A stretch of 64,000 nucleotides of DNA from Thalassotalea psychrophila (GCF_031583595.1 NZ_CP134145.1:4712001-4776000); one strand, 5' to 3'. Shown: positions 53,368 through 60,890, numbered from the stretch's first letter. The notes: a model not told the origin generated them from the letters alone. Made by a program: numbers and translations.

Positions 53368-54306
53368 CTAAAGAGTAAACCGCTTTCCTTCTATCGCGAT
53401 ATTAAATCCTGCAGATTTTACCTTCTGACTTTCCACACTATTTGGATTCAACATAGGGTTAGTATGATTCATGTGTATAAACCATACCTTTTTGCGATCT
53501 TCGCGAGAAAGCTGTTTTAGGGTTTCCATGGTTTCAGTAACGAATGGGTGTGGTATCAAAGACATGTCGCGACCAGGTAATTCTCCATCTGCAAAAAAAC
53601 CCGCGTCAAGAAAAGCATAGTCCACCGTTGTTACTAACTTTGCGATATCCGTTTTCCATTCGTGCCACTTATTTATGTCTGGGATAAATATTGCAGACTT
53701 GTCTGGACCAACTATTCGATATCCTACAGTTTCAGAGTATTCGTCTCTGTGCGGCACTAAAAAAGGTGTTACTTTCACGCTACCTAATTTTTGCACTCCG
53801 TTGTCTTGCAAGGGTACTAAGGATATGTTTTTGTATTTAACAAGCTGGCTCCACGGTCCGTTTGTTTCCAAAAATCGTGCCATTCTAGGCATAGAAAATA
53901 CAGGCACATTTGATGCCCCCATCGCCTCATGGCCTAAGAACATTAGCCCGGTGTAATGACCGATATGTGCGTGAGTAAGGAATATTCCTGAAAACTTAAA
54001 GTTCTCCAAAGGTGCCTCTAACTCTAAATCATAAAGTTGCGACGGGAAATTTGGTGTAGCTTCAAACATATATTTTGTCTTAGCCTGAGGGTCAATCAAA
54101 CCAAGTGAGACGGCTCCCCGCCTGAGGCCGATATTTTTCCAACCGGGGATACAATGAACTTCATAACAGCCAGCTTGAGGATAACCTGCGTCTTGAGCCA
54201 CACCAAGAACGTAGATATAAGGACTCTCACTATTAGATGAAGCAGCAAAACTGACAACTCCGAAAAGGCTCACTATTAATATTATTTTGAAGAGTAACGA
54301 TCTCAT
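53368..54306 (-). CDS. Exported PqqB-like MBL-fold protein, cassette C8
   Basis: A 312-residue protein with a signal peptide (LLFKIILIVSLFGVVSFAAS) and an MBL fold close to PqqB: VLGVAQDAGYPQAGC at the start, FLTHAHIGHYTGL with HxHxGH in place of HxHxDH, VPHRDEYSETVGYRI, and a late VWFIHMNHTNP. The Asp-to-Gly change in motif 2 is typical of the PqqB group and suggests one-metal or no hydrolytic use. Unlike PqqB it is exported and no pqq genes are near, so it is an orphan relative. AGAGGATTACT precedes the ATG. Confidence 0.8.
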   Translation of the reverse strand: MRSLLFKIILIVSLFGVVSFAASSNSESPYIYVLGVAQDAGYPQAGCYEVHCIPGWKNIGLRRGAVSLGLIDPQAKTKYMFEATPNFPSQLYDLELEAPLENFKFSGIFLTHAHIGHYTGLMFLGHEAMGASNVPVFSMPRMARFLETNGPWSQLVKYKNISLVPLQDNGVQKLGSVKVTPFLVPHRDEYSETVGYRIVGPDKSAIFIPDINKWHEWKTDIAKLVTTVDYAFLDAGFFADGELPGRDMSLIPHPFVTETMETLKQLSREDRKKVWFIHMNHTNPMLNPNSVESQKVKSAGFNIAIEGKRFTL

Positions 54307-54342
54307 AGTAATCCTCTATTCTCAATTGTGGTGTCAGTAAAC

Positions 54343-54429
54343 GTATAACGCTGAGTTAACCGGCAGGCCGAAGCGTAGCTTTGGGCTGTCGGGCAGCCGT
54401 AGGCTGCGAAGTTGAACGTTTTGTTATGT
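54343..54429 (-). repeat. attC of cassette C7, divergent GC-rich type
   Basis: From GTATAAC to GTTATGT, 87 bp, with GGCAGGCCGAAGCGTAGC and CAGCCGTAGGCTGCG stems unlike the array standard. The R'' exactly partners the 5' end of C7 (ACATAAC at 55002). Likely captured from another lineage. Confidence 0.9.
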
Positions 54430-54506
54430 GTTTGCTTCAATTCCGATTTCCTATACTGGGACTTAGTTTTGGTTACTATCGGTGAGCCGATATAAAACTA
54501 CTAGTA

Positions 54507-54983
54507 CTAGTCAGTCTCGATGTATTTGTCCATCTTGATGGCAAACCCAGGAACATAATTTTGTTTTGCCTCTTGATGCCACCACTTTCGGACCTCTGGT
54601 GTTGAGAACCAATTCATTAGTTCGTAAGACATAGCATCAATCACGCCATCTAGATCATCATCATTAAAATATAAATCCGCATCAAATTGGCTGTCGACAT
54701 CTTCCAGCCAGATCACATACATTTCGACCAAAGCAATAAATCTCTCTAGGTCCACGCCATCTAGGGACTGTCCACTTATTCCTTTGCGATAGATTATTGC
54801 CAGCTCGGCGTCTTGGGCAATAAGTTCAGGTATGCGCGTTGCGGCAGTGTTTGTACTATGAATAATCGTAGCGCGCGCAATCAAAGTATTTTGTCGTATT
54901 TGAGCAGCTACATAAATAAGTGAAGAAATAATGGCTATGACGCCGACGACTTCAGAAAGTGCGATAATTGCGTTCCAATTCAT
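54507..54983 (-). CDS. Membrane-anchored hypothetical protein, cassette C7
   Basis: A 158-residue protein with one N-terminal helix (LSEVVGVIAIISSLIYVAAQ) and a soluble alpha-helical domain rich in acidic residues (IYRKGISGQSLDGVDLERFI, VEMYVIWLEDVDSQFDADLY). Similar single-helix proteins (MNWxAIxAxxEVVGVIAVI start) are very common in marine bacteria and have no known function. CTAGAGGAG precedes the ATG. Confidence 0.75.
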   Translation of the reverse strand: MNWNAIIALSEVVGVIAIISSLIYVAAQIRQNTLIARATIIHSTNTAATRIPELIAQDAELAIIYRKGISGQSLDGVDLERFIALVEMYVIWLEDVDSQFDADLYFNDDDLDGVIDAMSYELMNWFSTPEVRKWWHQEAKQNYVPGFAIKMDKYIETD

Positions 54984-55001
54984 CTCGTTACTCCTCTAGA
55001 C

Positions 55002-55101
55002 ACATAACGCCCTAATAATGGGCAAATATCAGTTGGTTAAAATAAGCGGCGAAGGAGCAAAAACCAACTGTTATTTGTCCTGATTTATTTGCTTGTTAGG
55101 T
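55002..55101 (-). repeat. attC of cassette C6
   Basis: From ACATAAC to GTTAGGT, CGGCGAAGGAGCAAAAACCA type. The R'' exactly partners the 5' end of C6 (ACCTAAC at 55475). Confidence 0.93.
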
Positions 55102-55455
55102 GAAAAACTCCATTAATTCATTTACGATCCCTGAAGGGTCTTTAAAAGCGGCATAGCGACCCCACCTATTTTCATTAGGTGATTTATGGATAAAAACTAC
55201 ACCTTTAGATTTTAACTCATTAATTTTTTCATCCAAGTTACTGACAGTAAGCACCAATGATGAATTTGAGTTATATCCGTGCTCATAGCTTTTTGCTTCC
55301 ATTGTACCTTGAAACATAAACACATTATGTGAACCACTTTTAAGCTTTAAACTGTCTTCATGTTCTTCAACAAGTGTTAGACCGAGAATACCAACGTAGA
55401 AATCTCTCGAAACAAGTAGATCATGAACGACTAATAAAGTTGATGGATTATCCAT
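55096..55455 (-). CDS. VOC-superfamily (glyoxalase/bleomycin-resistance type) protein, cassette C6
   Basis: A 119-residue VOC protein with two beta-alpha-beta-beta-beta halves (VVHDLLVSRDFYVGILGLTL, SSLVLTVSNLDEKINELKSK, RWGRYAAFKDPSGIVNELME). His and Glu residues at the usual metal positions (VVHDL, NELMEF) are present. It could be a lyase, dioxygenase or drug-binding protein; resistance function is not shown. I start at 55455 (MDNPSTLLVVH), downstream of AAGGAG; a GTG at 55476 lies in the attC. Confidence 0.82.
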   Translation of the reverse strand: MDNPSTLLVVHDLLVSRDFYVGILGLTLVEEHEDSLKLKSGSHNVFMFQGTMEAKSYEHGYNSNSSLVLTVSNLDEKINELKSKGVVFIHKSPNENRWGRYAAFKDPSGIVNELMEFFT

Positions 55456-55474
55456 AGAGGCTAAGTCTCCTTTC

Positions 55475-55572
55475 ACCTAACGCCTTACTAAGCGGCGCGA
55501 AATAGTTTGCTTAAATTGCGAGGAACGAGCGCTAGCAAACTGTTTAGCGTCCGTTTGAGTAACTTGTTAGCC
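55475..55572 (-). repeat. attC of cassette C5
   Basis: From ACCTAAC to GTTAGCC. Its expected partner, the 5' end of C5 at 56373, reads GGCTAGC instead of GGCTAAC. Confidence 0.92.
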
Positions 55573-56358
55573 ATTTTTAGGTAATGCATCATATGCGTCT
55601 TTGACTACTTCATATCCATATACACGTTCTAGTTTTCTAACAATAAAATGGCCTCTAGCCATGTCTTGAAAGTGATCAATAAATAAAGTATTTATTATTG
55701 CGCCGCCAGCTGCACCAATAGCAGGAACTGCTTGTGCAGCTGCTTTTTGAGTAACTTGAACACCAAACTTTTCAGCGATTTTAGCAATTAATTTAATTAA
55801 AATAGGAGCTGCTTCATCGGTAATACCTTTTTTTAGAATAAATTCTGCAGCTTCAGCAACTGACTTTGCTAGTGCTGCTCTTATCGCAAAATATCCCGAC
55901 TCACTGCCATCATCTAGATCACTTGGCCCACCCAATGCAAACACCTCTAAACAAGCCATTTGAGTTTCAGGTGTTGTAATCGATTCACCTTCGCTACGAG
56001 CAATATCAGCTATAGAACGCAACATTATTGATGTTGAAATGGGTAGTTCAACAGCTATCGCCGCCAAGCCAAAGAAACCGCCGACACCACCACTAACTGC
56101 AACTCCCAACTTATGCCAAATATTAGACGATTCTTCACCAGGAATATCTTTCATCGTAAATATCGCAGCATCAGATGCCTTAATTAGAGACTTCTCTGTC
56201 ACTTTAGCTATATTTTTACTCCAATCATCAGGAAGTAAATCTAAACCCTTTTCAATAGGAGTACCTATAAGATTAGTTATTTTTGCAGCAAGTCCCGGGT
56301 TCTCTAATAAAGATTTTGCAACTAAAAGCTCTTTTTCATGTGACTCAGAAATGTTCAA
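55567..56358 (-). CDS. EcsC-family protein, cassette C5
   Basis: A 263-residue protein of the EcsC family (LIGTPIEKGLDLLPDDWSKN, VEKSLIKASDAAIFTM-like region, GGVGGFFGLAAIAVELPIST, IARSEGESITTPETQMACLE). It has two hydrophobic, Gly/Ala-rich stretches that may enter the membrane. EcsC proteins are poorly understood; recent reports place relatives near antiphage loci. It starts with TTG after AAGGAG. Its stop codon lies in the attC. Confidence 0.82.
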   Translation of the reverse strand: MNISESHEKELLVAKSLLENPGLAAKITNLIGTPIEKGLDLLPDDWSKNIAKVTEKSLIKASDAAIFTMKDIPGEESSNIWHKLGVAVSGGVGGFFGLAAIAVELPISTSIMLRSIADIARSEGESITTPETQMACLEVFALGGPSDLDDGSESGYFAIRAALAKSVAEAAEFILKKGITDEAAPILIKLIAKIAEKFGVQVTQKAAAQAVPAIGAAGGAIINTLFIDHFQDMARGHFIVRKLERVYGYEVVKDAYDALPKNG

Positions 56359-56372
56359 GTAAACTCCTTAAT

Positions 56373-56461
56373 GGCTAGCGGGCGCAAAATTGTTGGCTAA
56401 AATTAGCGAAGAATGAGCGCAAGCCAACTGTTTTGCGTCCACTTTGAGCGACTTGTTAGCT
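56373..56461 (-). repeat. attC of cassette C4 with mutated R' core
   Basis: From GGCTAGC to GTTAGCT, 89 bp. The left core should read GGCTAAC; a single A-to-G change turns the crossover GTT into GCT on the cassette strand, so C4 and C5 may be locked together. The R'' exactly partners the 5' end of C4. Confidence 0.88.
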
Positions 56462-57415
56462 TTCATACCCCAAGCCGCCCATGTATGACGGAATTTCCAT
56501 TAGAGACTTAACTCTATCTTGCTCGTTATCTGTTAAGTGCCGACAAATATATGGATAGACCTTAATCATAAATGTTTTTAAATTTTCAAATGCCTCGTCA
56601 GAATATTCAATACCATCTCTTAGTTCATTGAATGTACTCATGACCCACTTTATAAATACAGTAGGCATCATTACATCTGAAATATCTTCCCAGCCATCAC
56701 TTACATCTGATCGTTGCTTTCTGATATGGCGCGAAAGTACGTCATCACAATGACCACGGCACGTCCAGTAAACAAATTCATAACGCTTGGGCTCTTTTTC
56801 ATAATCGACTCGTATTTTATTCCAGAGCTGAATAATCCCTTTGTCATCTTGCTCAAATAATTCTTTATCACAGACTTTACAATGAAGCTTCGGATCTTCT
56901 GCAAAAATTTGGGCTGGCTTGGGGTTGTTCGTTTTCCACTTATCAAGCGATTGGGGGAAGTATCTCTCAGCTATTTCCAATCCTTTTGCTGAATGTAATA
57001 AATTACTTTCTATTTTTTCATAGTCAAAAACTTGTGTTTCAATTTTCCCATCTAAACCTTGGAGGTTTCCTGCTAGCCCTGCGCTAGCAAGAGTTGAATA
57101 AAAGCCAATAAATCCATCACACTCATTTGCTTCAACACGATCTCTAATATTAGAATCATCGCTTGGTTTCACTGAACTTCCACTATGAGCTTTATGCTTA
57201 CAACTAACCAACCATTTAACTAGGGTTTCTCCACCGACACCTGTTCGTTTTTCCAATACTACTAAATCGACACCACCATCAGCACCTCTATCAGGATCAG
57301 TTAAAATTTCATATCCAACAAAAGCTAAAAAGTCTCTAGAGAAAAGTTCAAATTGATCTTGTTGCCCTGTAGCAATATGCGCTTCTGGGATTTCTTTGAA
57401 GTCTAAAACAGCCAA
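56456..57415 (-). CDS. Mrr-like PD-(D/E)XK restriction endonuclease, cassette C4
   Basis: A 319-residue protein. The N-terminal 120 residues match the Mrr_cat nuclease: FELFSRDFLAFVGYEI, then DRGADGGVDLVVLEKR with D50, then WLVSCKHKAHSG with K73. The usual Q/E before the Cys is Ser here. The C-terminal part has a CKVCDKELFEQDD zinc-knuckle-like pair and further Cys (YWTCRGHCDDVLSR), probably a DNA- or modification-recognition module. It may cut modified or foreign DNA as a single-gene type IV system. It starts with TTG after AAGGAGG. Confidence 0.78.
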   Translation of the reverse strand: MAVLDFKEIPEAHIATGQQDQFELFSRDFLAFVGYEILTDPDRGADGGVDLVVLEKRTGVGGETLVKWLVSCKHKAHSGSSVKPSDDSNIRDRVEANECDGFIGFYSTLASAGLAGNLQGLDGKIETQVFDYEKIESNLLHSAKGLEIAERYFPQSLDKWKTNNPKPAQIFAEDPKLHCKVCDKELFEQDDKGIIQLWNKIRVDYEKEPKRYEFVYWTCRGHCDDVLSRHIRKQRSDVSDGWEDISDVMMPTVFIKWVMSTFNELRDGIEYSDEAFENLKTFMIKVYPYICRHLTDNEQDRVKSLMEIPSYMGGLGYES

Positions 57416-57431
57416 TGAGGCCTCCTTTGAA

Positions 57432-57531
57432 AGCTAACGTCCAAATAACGGGCAAAAGAGCTTGGCTATAATTAGTGAGGAACGAACTAAGCCAAGCTTT
57501 CTTAGTCCATTCGTTAATTTTCTTGTTAGCA
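57432..57531 (-). repeat. attC of cassette C3
   Basis: From AGCTAAC to GTTAGCA, AGGAACGAACTAAGCCAAGC type. The R'' GTTAGCA exactly partners the unusual 5' end of C3 (TGCTAAC at 58874), including its non-consensus last base. Confidence 0.92.
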
Positions 57532-57535
57532 GCCA

Positions 57536-58840
57536 CTAAGCACCATGACATTTTTTATACTTTAAACCACTACCACACGGACAAAGTTCATTTCTAGTTA
57601 CTTTCTGCTGAGACTTTTTTCTTAAACGCTCTTTTAATGATGCAACTAATTTCGAAGATTTTGGATCTATTCTCAGCATTTCGTCATAATGCTGTAAAGC
57701 TTTATCGTGCTCTCCCATATATTCAGTTAGAAAACTACCGTAACCAAGGTGAACCTCTATATAATCAGGGTTTAAACTTAGAGCTTTATCGTACAATTCA
57801 CAAATGACCTTTTGATTGGCTTTACTCTTACTATTTCGCTTATAACAATTAGCTAAATTATTGTATGCTTTTTCTTCTGTAGGGTTATATGAAATGATTT
57901 CTTCATATTGCTTTTTAGCGCTTTCGATATCATCAAAAGCATCAGTTAATAAACAACCTAGGTTCAATCGTGCAACTGTAAAATTAGGAAAAAGATCAAT
58001 TGCCTTGACTAACATATCTTTTGCTTTTTGATGCTCTCTTTTTTCATTAAATAGCATATAAGCATAGTCATTCAGTGCGAAAGCGTTTTCAGCATTTAAT
58101 TCTATAGCTTTTTCATAATTTGCCTCAGCTTTTAGAATATTATTTTTTAATTTAGCTACTATCGCTCTTATTGCATAAGCATCAGATGTTGGTGTGTTAT
58201 TCTCAAACCAATCGTCTATCTGTAGTTCTTTTTCGTCAATATTTGGATTTAATGTTATTTGTAATAATTCAATCAGATGATCAACATTTACACCACCTAT
58301 TGATTCAATAAGTGATTTGTAGCTTTCATCTTTTAGTTCGCTAAAAGTCACATTTTTTATATCACTTATATAACTTAGGAATTCATTGATATTCGAAGAG
58401 ATACTTTCCAAAACTTTAAGTTCTTGGATTTCATTGATGATAGCCGTAGCTGGTAAGCTATTTATTAATTCTTCTAGTTTATTTTTTTCTTCCAACCAAT
58501 GTCTTGTATATAGAACACGTCCTTCGGCATTATAAATGGAAGGATTGCCAACAATAATAGGCAAAATTTTGTGTTTGTATTCTTTTTCTTTTAAAAGGTG
58601 AATAACTTCCTTTAAACAGTTCTTTGACTTCAAATAATCTTCGCTCACAAGAAGTATCGCGAAATCTGTATCTCTAATTTTTTCCATAAAGCTAGTGATA
58701 CTAGATTTATATTCAATATCACGAACATCTCTAACTAGGCTTAATTGAAACTGGCTCAAATCACTTTCAATTTCATCGGCGACTTTAGTGTCGCTCCATG
58801 AATAAGAAATAAAAATACTAATTTTTGATTTTTTAGTCAC
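57536..58840 (-). CDS. TIR-TPR-SEC-C protein, candidate antiphage NADase, cassette C3
   Basis: A 434-residue protein in three parts. An N-terminal TIR domain (about 6-140: ISIFISYSWSDTKVADEIES, VSEDYLKSKNCLKEVIHLLK) has the catalytic-type Glu at E78 of the CxxE motif. A middle TPR array (about 220-400: KAEANYEKAIELNAENAFAL, AKDMLVKAIDLFPNFTVARL, LYDKALSLNPDYIEVHLGY) follows. A C-terminal SEC-C zinc motif RNELCPCGSGLKYKKCHG ends the chain. TIR proteins of bacteria cleave NAD+ in abortive infection; the SEC-C zinc hook may sense a target. It starts with GTG after AAAGGAAG. The domain order makes it a strong defence candidate. Confidence 0.88.
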   Translation of the reverse strand: MTKKSKISIFISYSWSDTKVADEIESDLSQFQLSLVRDVRDIEYKSSITSFMEKIRDTDFAILLVSEDYLKSKNCLKEVIHLLKEKEYKHKILPIIVGNPSIYNAEGRVLYTRHWLEEKNKLEELINSLPATAIINEIQELKVLESISSNINEFLSYISDIKNVTFSELKDESYKSLIESIGGVNVDHLIELLQITLNPNIDEKELQIDDWFENNTPTSDAYAIRAIVAKLKNNILKAEANYEKAIELNAENAFALNDYAYMLFNEKREHQKAKDMLVKAIDLFPNFTVARLNLGCLLTDAFDDIESAKKQYEEIISYNPTEEKAYNNLANCYKRNSKSKANQKVICELYDKALSLNPDYIEVHLGYGSFLTEYMGEHDKALQHYDEMLRIDPKSSKLVASLKERLRKKSQQKVTRNELCPCGSGLKYKKCHGA

Positions 58841-58873
58841 GATACTTCCTTTGTACTCAACTGTTGGTTTGGC

Positions 58874-58982
58874 TGCTAACGCTTTGCTAAGCGGCTAAAA
58901 ATGGCTAAAAATGGCTGGCTATAATTAGCGAGGAACGAGCAAAAGCCAGCTGTTTTTTGTCCGTTTAAGCAACTTGTTAGAT
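58874..58982 (-). repeat. attC of cassette C2 with internal 10-bp duplication
   Basis: From TGCTAAC to GTTAGAT, 109 bp, longer than its relatives because GGCTAAAAAT occurs twice in tandem. The R'' exactly partners the 5' end of C2 (ATCTAAC at 60261). Confidence 0.92.
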
Positions 58983-58984
58983 TT

Positions 58985-60235
58985 TTAACTTAGCTTGAAT
59001 AGCTTTTTACGCACATTTTCAGACGTCTCATCTTTATGCAACATTATTCTAATGCACATTAAGTAGCGAGGATCAGTTAACGAGTAAGAGCTAGAGTGAG
59101 CAATTTTTTTAAGAACAGGTTTATCTCCTTTTGCTAAATTAGAGAGTACTTGACCAATACCTGATTTACTTCTAGGGCAGTTATTTGGAAATTCTATAGC
59201 TATTTGTTTACCAATAGTTTCTGTGTTCACTTGATGGTGGGCTATTTTACCTAAAGCGTATATAACTTGATTTCTTCTTCCGTTAGCTGTTTCATCTGAG
59301 TTTAAATACGCTTCTATTACTGAATAGTTTTCACGTAATCCTTTTCTTAACCAATCATGATCTGCTAAATCTAATAAAGTAGGTTGATAAGTCCATTTAT
59401 TATCTTCAAGAATATAAGATAGTCCTTCGCAATATTCATGTATCCTTTGAGGAACACCTAAAGTAATATCGTAAACGTGTCGTGCTAGTCGCTTCAATTG
59501 AGTCTCACCAATGTTTACTTTAAGATGATGTTGAAAACCATTTTCACAAAAAGTCACCACTTGTCCTGGCACTAAGCCTGCAACCCTAGATATTTCTTGA
59601 ATTCTATTACCGACAGAAGATGGGTTTTTAGCAGAAGAAAAATACTCCAGCACTTGGTTAGGGACACCTACAATTAAAAACTTTACGTTATATTGAGAAT
59701 AACGAGAATCATCTAATAGAATAATTATGTCGGACAATTCACTCATTAACTCATTATTTTTGAAAATAGTTTCGACATTGTCAAAAACAATTACAACAGG
59801 TTTACTGTTAGAGTTTTCGTTAAGGGCGATAAAAGATTCAATTAACCGGTCTTCTTGTTTTAATTCATAGTTACCTTGGTGAGATAATTCAGCCGTAGCT
59901 AAAGCCTTAACTCCTGCTTTTTTTGTTTCTGAATAGGAAACTTTCTGCGATGTTCCATTTTGTACACATACTGAATAAATTTCATCGACAATAGACTTCT
60001 TCATTGAAGCTCTTGCACAGTTGGCAACAACATATTCTATTTTCTTGTCAGAGAATACTTTCTTATATAACCATGATTTACCGTTACCACTCTCTCCAAA
60101 AAGAAATGAGTGCATACTTCCTTTAATTGATCGAAATAGTTCTTTTTCTAGAGCTTCCCTTTCAATGTACATAGTCTTATTTACTTCTGAATTACGAGGC
60201 GTAAACACCTCATTAATTTCGGCTCTTCCAAACAT
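58985..60235 (-). CDS. AAA/STAND-like ATPase, candidate defence protein, cassette C2
   Basis: A 416-residue ATPase. Walker A is FGESGNGKSWLYKKVF at residues 46-61, Walker B is PVVIVFDNVETIF at about 146-158, and a sensor-like VKFLIVGVPNQVLEYF follows. Then comes a helical lid with a winged-helix-like C-terminus (ALGKIAHHQVNTETIGKQIA, GIGQVLSNLAKGDKPVLKKI, SYSLTDPRYLMCIRIML). It resembles AAA ATPases of the TniB/Orc1-like and STAND groups. Alone it gives no clear activity; as second cassette from attI beside a TIR gene it may be part of phage defence. It may need a partner. Confidence 0.72.
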   Translation of the reverse strand: MFGRAEINEVFTPRNSEVNKTMYIEREALEKELFRSIKGSMHSFLFGESGNGKSWLYKKVFSDKKIEYVVANCARASMKKSIVDEIYSVCVQNGTSQKVSYSETKKAGVKALATAELSHQGNYELKQEDRLIESFIALNENSNSKPVVIVFDNVETIFKNNELMSELSDIIILLDDSRYSQYNVKFLIVGVPNQVLEYFSSAKNPSSVGNRIQEISRVAGLVPGQVVTFCENGFQHHLKVNIGETQLKRLARHVYDITLGVPQRIHEYCEGLSYILEDNKWTYQPTLLDLADHDWLRKGLRENYSVIEAYLNSDETANGRRNQVIYALGKIAHHQVNTETIGKQIAIEFPNNCPRSKSGIGQVLSNLAKGDKPVLKKIAHSSSYSLTDPRYLMCIRIMLHKDETSENVRKKLFKLS

Positions 60236-60260
60236 GAATCATCCTATGAATGTGATAAAA

Positions 60261-60360
60261 ATCTAACGCCCCACTAAGAGGCTAATTTAGTTTGGTTAAA
60301 ATCAGGAACGCAGTGACAAAAACCAAACTAAATTTGTCCTGCTTGAGTGCCTTGTTAAAT
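60261..60360 (-). repeat. attC of cassette C1
   Basis: From ATCTAAC to GTTAAAT, 100 bp. The R'' GTTAAAT exactly partners the 5' end of C1 at the attI junction (ATTTAAC, 60685-60691). The stop codon of the C1 gene lies in the R''. Confidence 0.93.
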
Positions 60361-60672
60361 TGTATTTGTGCTTACTGATTGCCCACATATTGGACAATAC
60401 TTTAGCTCCAATTTGCCACTAGTTTTTAGTGACTCGATAATCTCATAAAGATCTGTCGTACATTTGGGGCATTTCGCCTCTTTAGCCGCACTTCGAATTT
60501 GATAAAGAAATAAGCCAGTTGTTAAAAGCCAAGTACAAGACAAGCCTACTAAAAAGAATAAGCTATCTGAACTTTCTCTTATAAAGTATGCGTGCACAAT
60601 AGTCGTGAATAGAGCTGCAATAGCAAATTGCCATTGTTTATTACGCGACTTTTTATATTCGATTATTTCCAT
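60355..60672 (-). CDS. Membrane protein with zinc ribbon, first cassette C1
   Basis: A 105-residue protein with two membrane helices (WQFAIAALFTTIVHAYFIRE and SLFFLVGLSCTWLLTTGLFL) and a C-terminal zinc ribbon with two CxxC pairs (AKCPKCTTDLYEI and YCPICGQSVST). AGAG precedes the ATG. Being next to attI and the cassette promoter it should be the most strongly expressed cassette and the latest one inserted. Function unknown; C28 has the ribbon at the other end of a similar plan. Confidence 0.72.
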   Translation of the reverse strand: MEIIEYKKSRNKQWQFAIAALFTTIVHAYFIRESSDSLFFLVGLSCTWLLTTGLFLYQIRSAAKEAKCPKCTTDLYEIIESLKTSGKLELKYCPICGQSVSTNTI

Positions 60673-60684
60673 ACTACTCTTTCA

Positions 60685-60757
60685 ATTTAACAGCTTAATA
60701 AAAAGCAAAAGACTATGATTCAACACGGGCTCTAACTTCTTATCAAATAAAAATATT
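60685..60757 (-). other. attI recombination region
   Basis: The junction between the integron platform and the first cassette is at ATTTAAC (60685-60691; GTTAAAT on the cassette strand), with crossover between 60690 and 60691. This is shown by exact pairing with the R'' of the C1 attC. The attI site proper extends rightward from here toward intI; its inner limit cannot be fixed from sequence alone. Confidence 0.75.
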
Positions 60758-60787
60758 ACGATAGCTTATTTTTTTACCAAATATCAA
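60758..60787 (-). promoter_or_regulatory. Candidate cassette promoter Pc
   Basis: On the minus strand TTGATA (plus 60782-60787) and TATCGT (plus 60758-60763) are 18 bp apart and point toward the cassettes, about 70 bases upstream of the attI junction. This is the right place for Pc, but the -10 box is poor. Confidence 0.4.
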
Positions 60788-60852
60788 TACTTTATGATGG
60801 TTAATTCTTTTATCTCTGATAAAAGACAGTTTTTTGCCGTGTTTCACGCATT

Positions 60853-60890
60853 TTTGGTTTTTTGAGAGTTTAACTATACTTGAATAGTTA
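60853..60890 (+). promoter_or_regulatory. Candidate intI promoter with palindromic operator
   Basis: TTTGGT (60853-60858) and TATACT (60875-60880) are 16 bp apart in front of intI. The perfect inverted repeat TAACTAT-N6-ATAGTTA (60871-60890) overlaps the -10 box and could bind a repressor. It does not match the LexA consensus CTGT-N8-ACAG that controls intI in Vibrio cholerae. Confidence 0.45.

Noticed and set aside
37943..60360. Regularly spaced similar sequences could suggest CRISPR or REP repeats.
   Set aside because: Spacing follows gene length, not a fixed spacer; the ends are RYYYAAC/GTTRRRY and no cas genes are present. They are attC sites.
60871..60890. LexA box in front of intI.
   Set aside because: The palindrome TAACTAT-N6-ATAGTTA lacks the CTGT/ACAG arms of LexA sites.
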